Made by a program: the position numbers and the translations under genes. Below, piece by piece: positions 61,519-64,000 of a stretch of 64,000 nucleotides of DNA. Each line of letters begins with the position of its first letter. The first letter of the stretch is position 1. The notes beneath the pieces are model-generated. The model was not told where the DNA came from. It did no database searches and saw only the letters and a list, made by a program, of their open reading frames with translations. Source of the DNA: Siphonodentalium dalli (lineage: Eukaryota; Mollusca; Scaphopoda; Gadilida; Siphonodentaliidae); NCBI GenBank assembly GCA_032622095.1, contig CP136067.1, forward strand, positions 94,354,707 through 94,418,706. Reading direction: 5' to 3'.

Positions 61519-62349
61519 GCAAAGGTTAAATAGTGTGCCACCTGTTTGTGGCAAAAACGGAACCCCTCGTCCCAGATGGCCGCCAAAATGGCGGCCTAAA
61601 CTCAGAACAGTTGAAGTTTTTGCCTAATATCTTAAAAGATCAATTCCTGTTGTTGATAATGGTTCAGACTGGCGACTTTGATTCGGCCTATTCATGTTAA
61701 TTCAGCATTGGAGCAATGAAAGATACCATAAATGGGGTCCCAGACTCATCTACACCCTCAAAAATTCGATTTTACAAAACGCGGTATAAAATTCCACAAA
61801 ACTCGCCATTGTGATTACAGTCATATATCAACAAGAAATGGACAGAACTGTACAATGTAAGTTGACCATACCAATATCTATAAATACTCCAATTCAATGA
61901 AACCCAAATTGGCGCTTTGTCTCAAAATGGCTGCCAAAATGGCGGTCAAAATATGGAAAATGGCGGATATTGATCACAGTGTCATTCAATGCATTATAAG
62001 TAGTGGTTGATGAATAAAATTGACTAAATAAATACGAATGTATACCTCTTTATGATGCCATTATGCTAGCTCTATGTAAAAACTTAAAAATCAGTACCAA
62101 AAATGGCTGCCAAAATGGCCACCCGATGTGAAAAATACTATTTTCTATCACTTCTGTTTATCACTTGTTGCTCTCTGAACTGGGAAACAATGGGTATATT
62201 CTTTCAATGATCGTGTCAACTGATCATTCCAGCAATGACATGTCTAATAGATTAGATCATAGTTTACTCCGGTCCTTCACTAATAAGTTATAACGAATGC
62301 GGTATGAAATTTAACCAAAATCGACTTTGGGGTTCTGGTCACATTTTAT
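61519..62349 (+). repeat. Direct duplication, copy 1 (831 bp or more)
   Basis: Repeats at 63169-64000 with a 1650/1651-bp offset; the only difference I saw is one extra T in copy 2 (GTTGTTTGATAA). Contains several CCAAAATGGC words and no gene. Spacer 62350-63168 shows no gene. Confidence 0.95.
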
Positions 62350-63168
62350 ATTTAGGGATGAGCAGATCTTGTCAACAAAATAATTGATCGTTTCTTTTAT
62401 TTGTGAACATTCCATCTCAAATAGACCAAAAGAAACAATAAATTTTATCTAATATGGCTTCCAAAACGAAAATGGTAGACTCTGCCCAGCTTATCACATA
62501 ATGGAAGTTGTGAGTGGTGGATGCAGTTGATAGTGTTGGCTAATATACATGTATGTGGCTCATATACATCAAAACTATTTATTTTCAATCTTTTGGTGGC
62601 TTCCCGCGGGTTGACAAAATATCGACGCATCAGTGCTATAATGTCGTAACTCCATTATGGCGGGAAATGAGTATTTGATACCATTCGAATCGTGAGAAAA
62701 AATCCAATCCGATGGGCCAAACTGTCTTTGCAGTGGATCACAAATATTCGCACAAACCAGTGAAGCAAATGTCGTATCTCCAGCGATCTTTACAATTATT
62801 CGTGCTATGAGGTCGTATGTCAAACAGCAGCCAATCGGACGCTTCAGGTTGTCCACGTGACTTCTGTTTTGTGTTTGTGAATTCTAAAATGTGTGCTATT
62901 TGGTAGTATCTCCATGTTAGTTACGTGATCATTTGGTGATTTAAATTTGTGATTGTTCCACACATTTCTGTATGATGATGCACATGGGGGAATTTTCATA
63001 GTGTAGAATAGGCACTTTTTAGTTCATAGACACATGCGATTTCCACCATATTTAGCTTAATCTGCATTTATTAGCACAACTTCATTATAGCACGGAAACT
63101 CTGACTGAGATTAATTCGATAATAGTGAGAACAAATGTTGTCATATGTATACAAATGTATACATTTTT

Positions 63169-64000
63169 GCAAAGGTTAAATAGTGTGCCACCTGTTTGTG
63201 GCAAAAACGGAACCCCTCGTCCCAGATGGCCGCCAAAATGGCGGCCTAAACTCAGAACAGTTGAAGTTTTTGCCTAATATCTTAAAAGATCAATTCCTGT
63301 TGTTTGATAATGGTTCAGACTGGCGACTTTGATTCGGCCTATTCATGTTAATTCAGCATTGGAGCAATGAAAGATACCATAAATGGGGTCCCAGACTCAT
63401 CTACACCCTCAAAAATTCGATTTTACAAAACGCGGTATAAAATTCCACAAAACTCGCCATTGTGATTACAGTCATATATCAACAAGAAATGGACAGAACT
63501 GTACAATGTAAGTTGACCATACCAATATCTATAAATACTCCAATTCAATGAAACCCAAATTGGCGCTTTGTCTCAAAATGGCTGCCAAAATGGCGGTCAA
63601 AATATGGAAAATGGCGGATATTGATCACAGTGTCATTCAATGCATTATAAGTAGTGGTTGATGAATAAAATTGACTAAATAAATACGAATGTATACCTCT
63701 TTATGATGCCATTATGCTAGCTCTATGTAAAAACTTAAAAATCAGTACCAAAAATGGCTGCCAAAATGGCCACCCGATGTGAAAAATACTATTTTCTATC
63801 ACTTCTGTTTATCACTTGTTGCTCTCTGAACTGGGAAACAATGGGTATATTCTTTCAATGATCGTGTCAACTGATCATTCCAGCAATGACATGTCTAATA
63901 GATTAGATCATAGTTTACTCCGGTCCTTCACTAATAAGTTATAACGAATGCGGTATGAAATTTAACCAAAATCGACTTTGGGGTTCTGGTCACATTTTAT
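63169..64000 (+). repeat. Direct duplication, copy 2, runs off the window
   Basis: Near-identical to 61519-62349; true end beyond the window. Confidence 0.95.

Noticed and set aside
62575-62856. 93-residue minus-strand frame
   Set aside because: No recognised domain, no splice partner; one frame of this length is expected by chance. Kept only as a weak possibility.

Overview
This is an AT-rich animal nuclear DNA window (spliced genes with GT-AG introns, many small inverted-repeat transposons, satellites, one LINE remnant). Frequent ACATGTA-type words and the repeat style suggest a marine invertebrate. I favour a lophotrochozoan such as a mollusc, but the species cannot be fixed from sequence alone; a brachiopod or amphioxus is not excluded. 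Nothing bacterial or viral was recognised.

Two spliced protein genes, both on the + strand, can be rebuilt exon by exon with matching phases. (1) 7130-21438: a four-exon, 201-aa orthologue of CCDC59/TAP26, a nucleolar protein of the Fyv7/rRNA-processing family. (2) 42526-48479: a five-exon, 331-aa protein whose C-terminal half looks like a long-chain four-helix cytokine. Its intron phases (1-0-0-0) and the assignment of helix A, the AB loop, helices B+C and helix D to exons 2-5 match the vertebrate IL-6/G-CSF/EPO/growth-hormone gene plan. This is the most interesting item in the window: a candidate class I cytokine in what appears to be an invertebrate. It was assigned by eye and needs a structure or profile test. 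A possible first exon of a third gene lies at 53562-53607, and a doubtful 51-aa ORF at 1746-1901.

The rest is mostly repeats. 0-7 kb: fragments of inverted-repeat elements, a 1-kb insertion into an older repeat, a GGTACC-rich foldback, and a 3.85-kb TIR element whose ends carry clusters of ACGTCGG words. 7-21 kb: CCDC59 introns full of foldbacks and MITEs, including a 3.4-kb nested palindrome. 21-31 kb: more MITEs, degenerate tandem repeats, and nested or chimeric copies. 31-42 kb: poly-G-rich elements, a 160-bp tandem array with the word ATGGCCGCC, and a 1.1-kb GATATC array. 42-48.5 kb: the cytokine-like gene, with a 27-bp VNTR touching exon 3 and a long hairpin in its last intron. 49-64 kb: a ~63-bp VNTR, a large foldback with a younger element nested in it, two 583-bp near-identical copies of that element, a LINE 3' fragment, a 36-bp satellite, and a nearly identical 0.83-kb direct duplication reaching the window end.

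A recurring theme is TTAA: at least six unrelated-looking MITE families (starting AGGTACTC, AGGCCCAC, AGGGGTAC, CCCTTTCATG, CCCTTTCTTTAC, and the 3.4-kb element) are each flanked by TTAA, as expected for piggyBac-type mobilisation. No transposase gene was found in the window. The two genes do not appear to be functionally linked.
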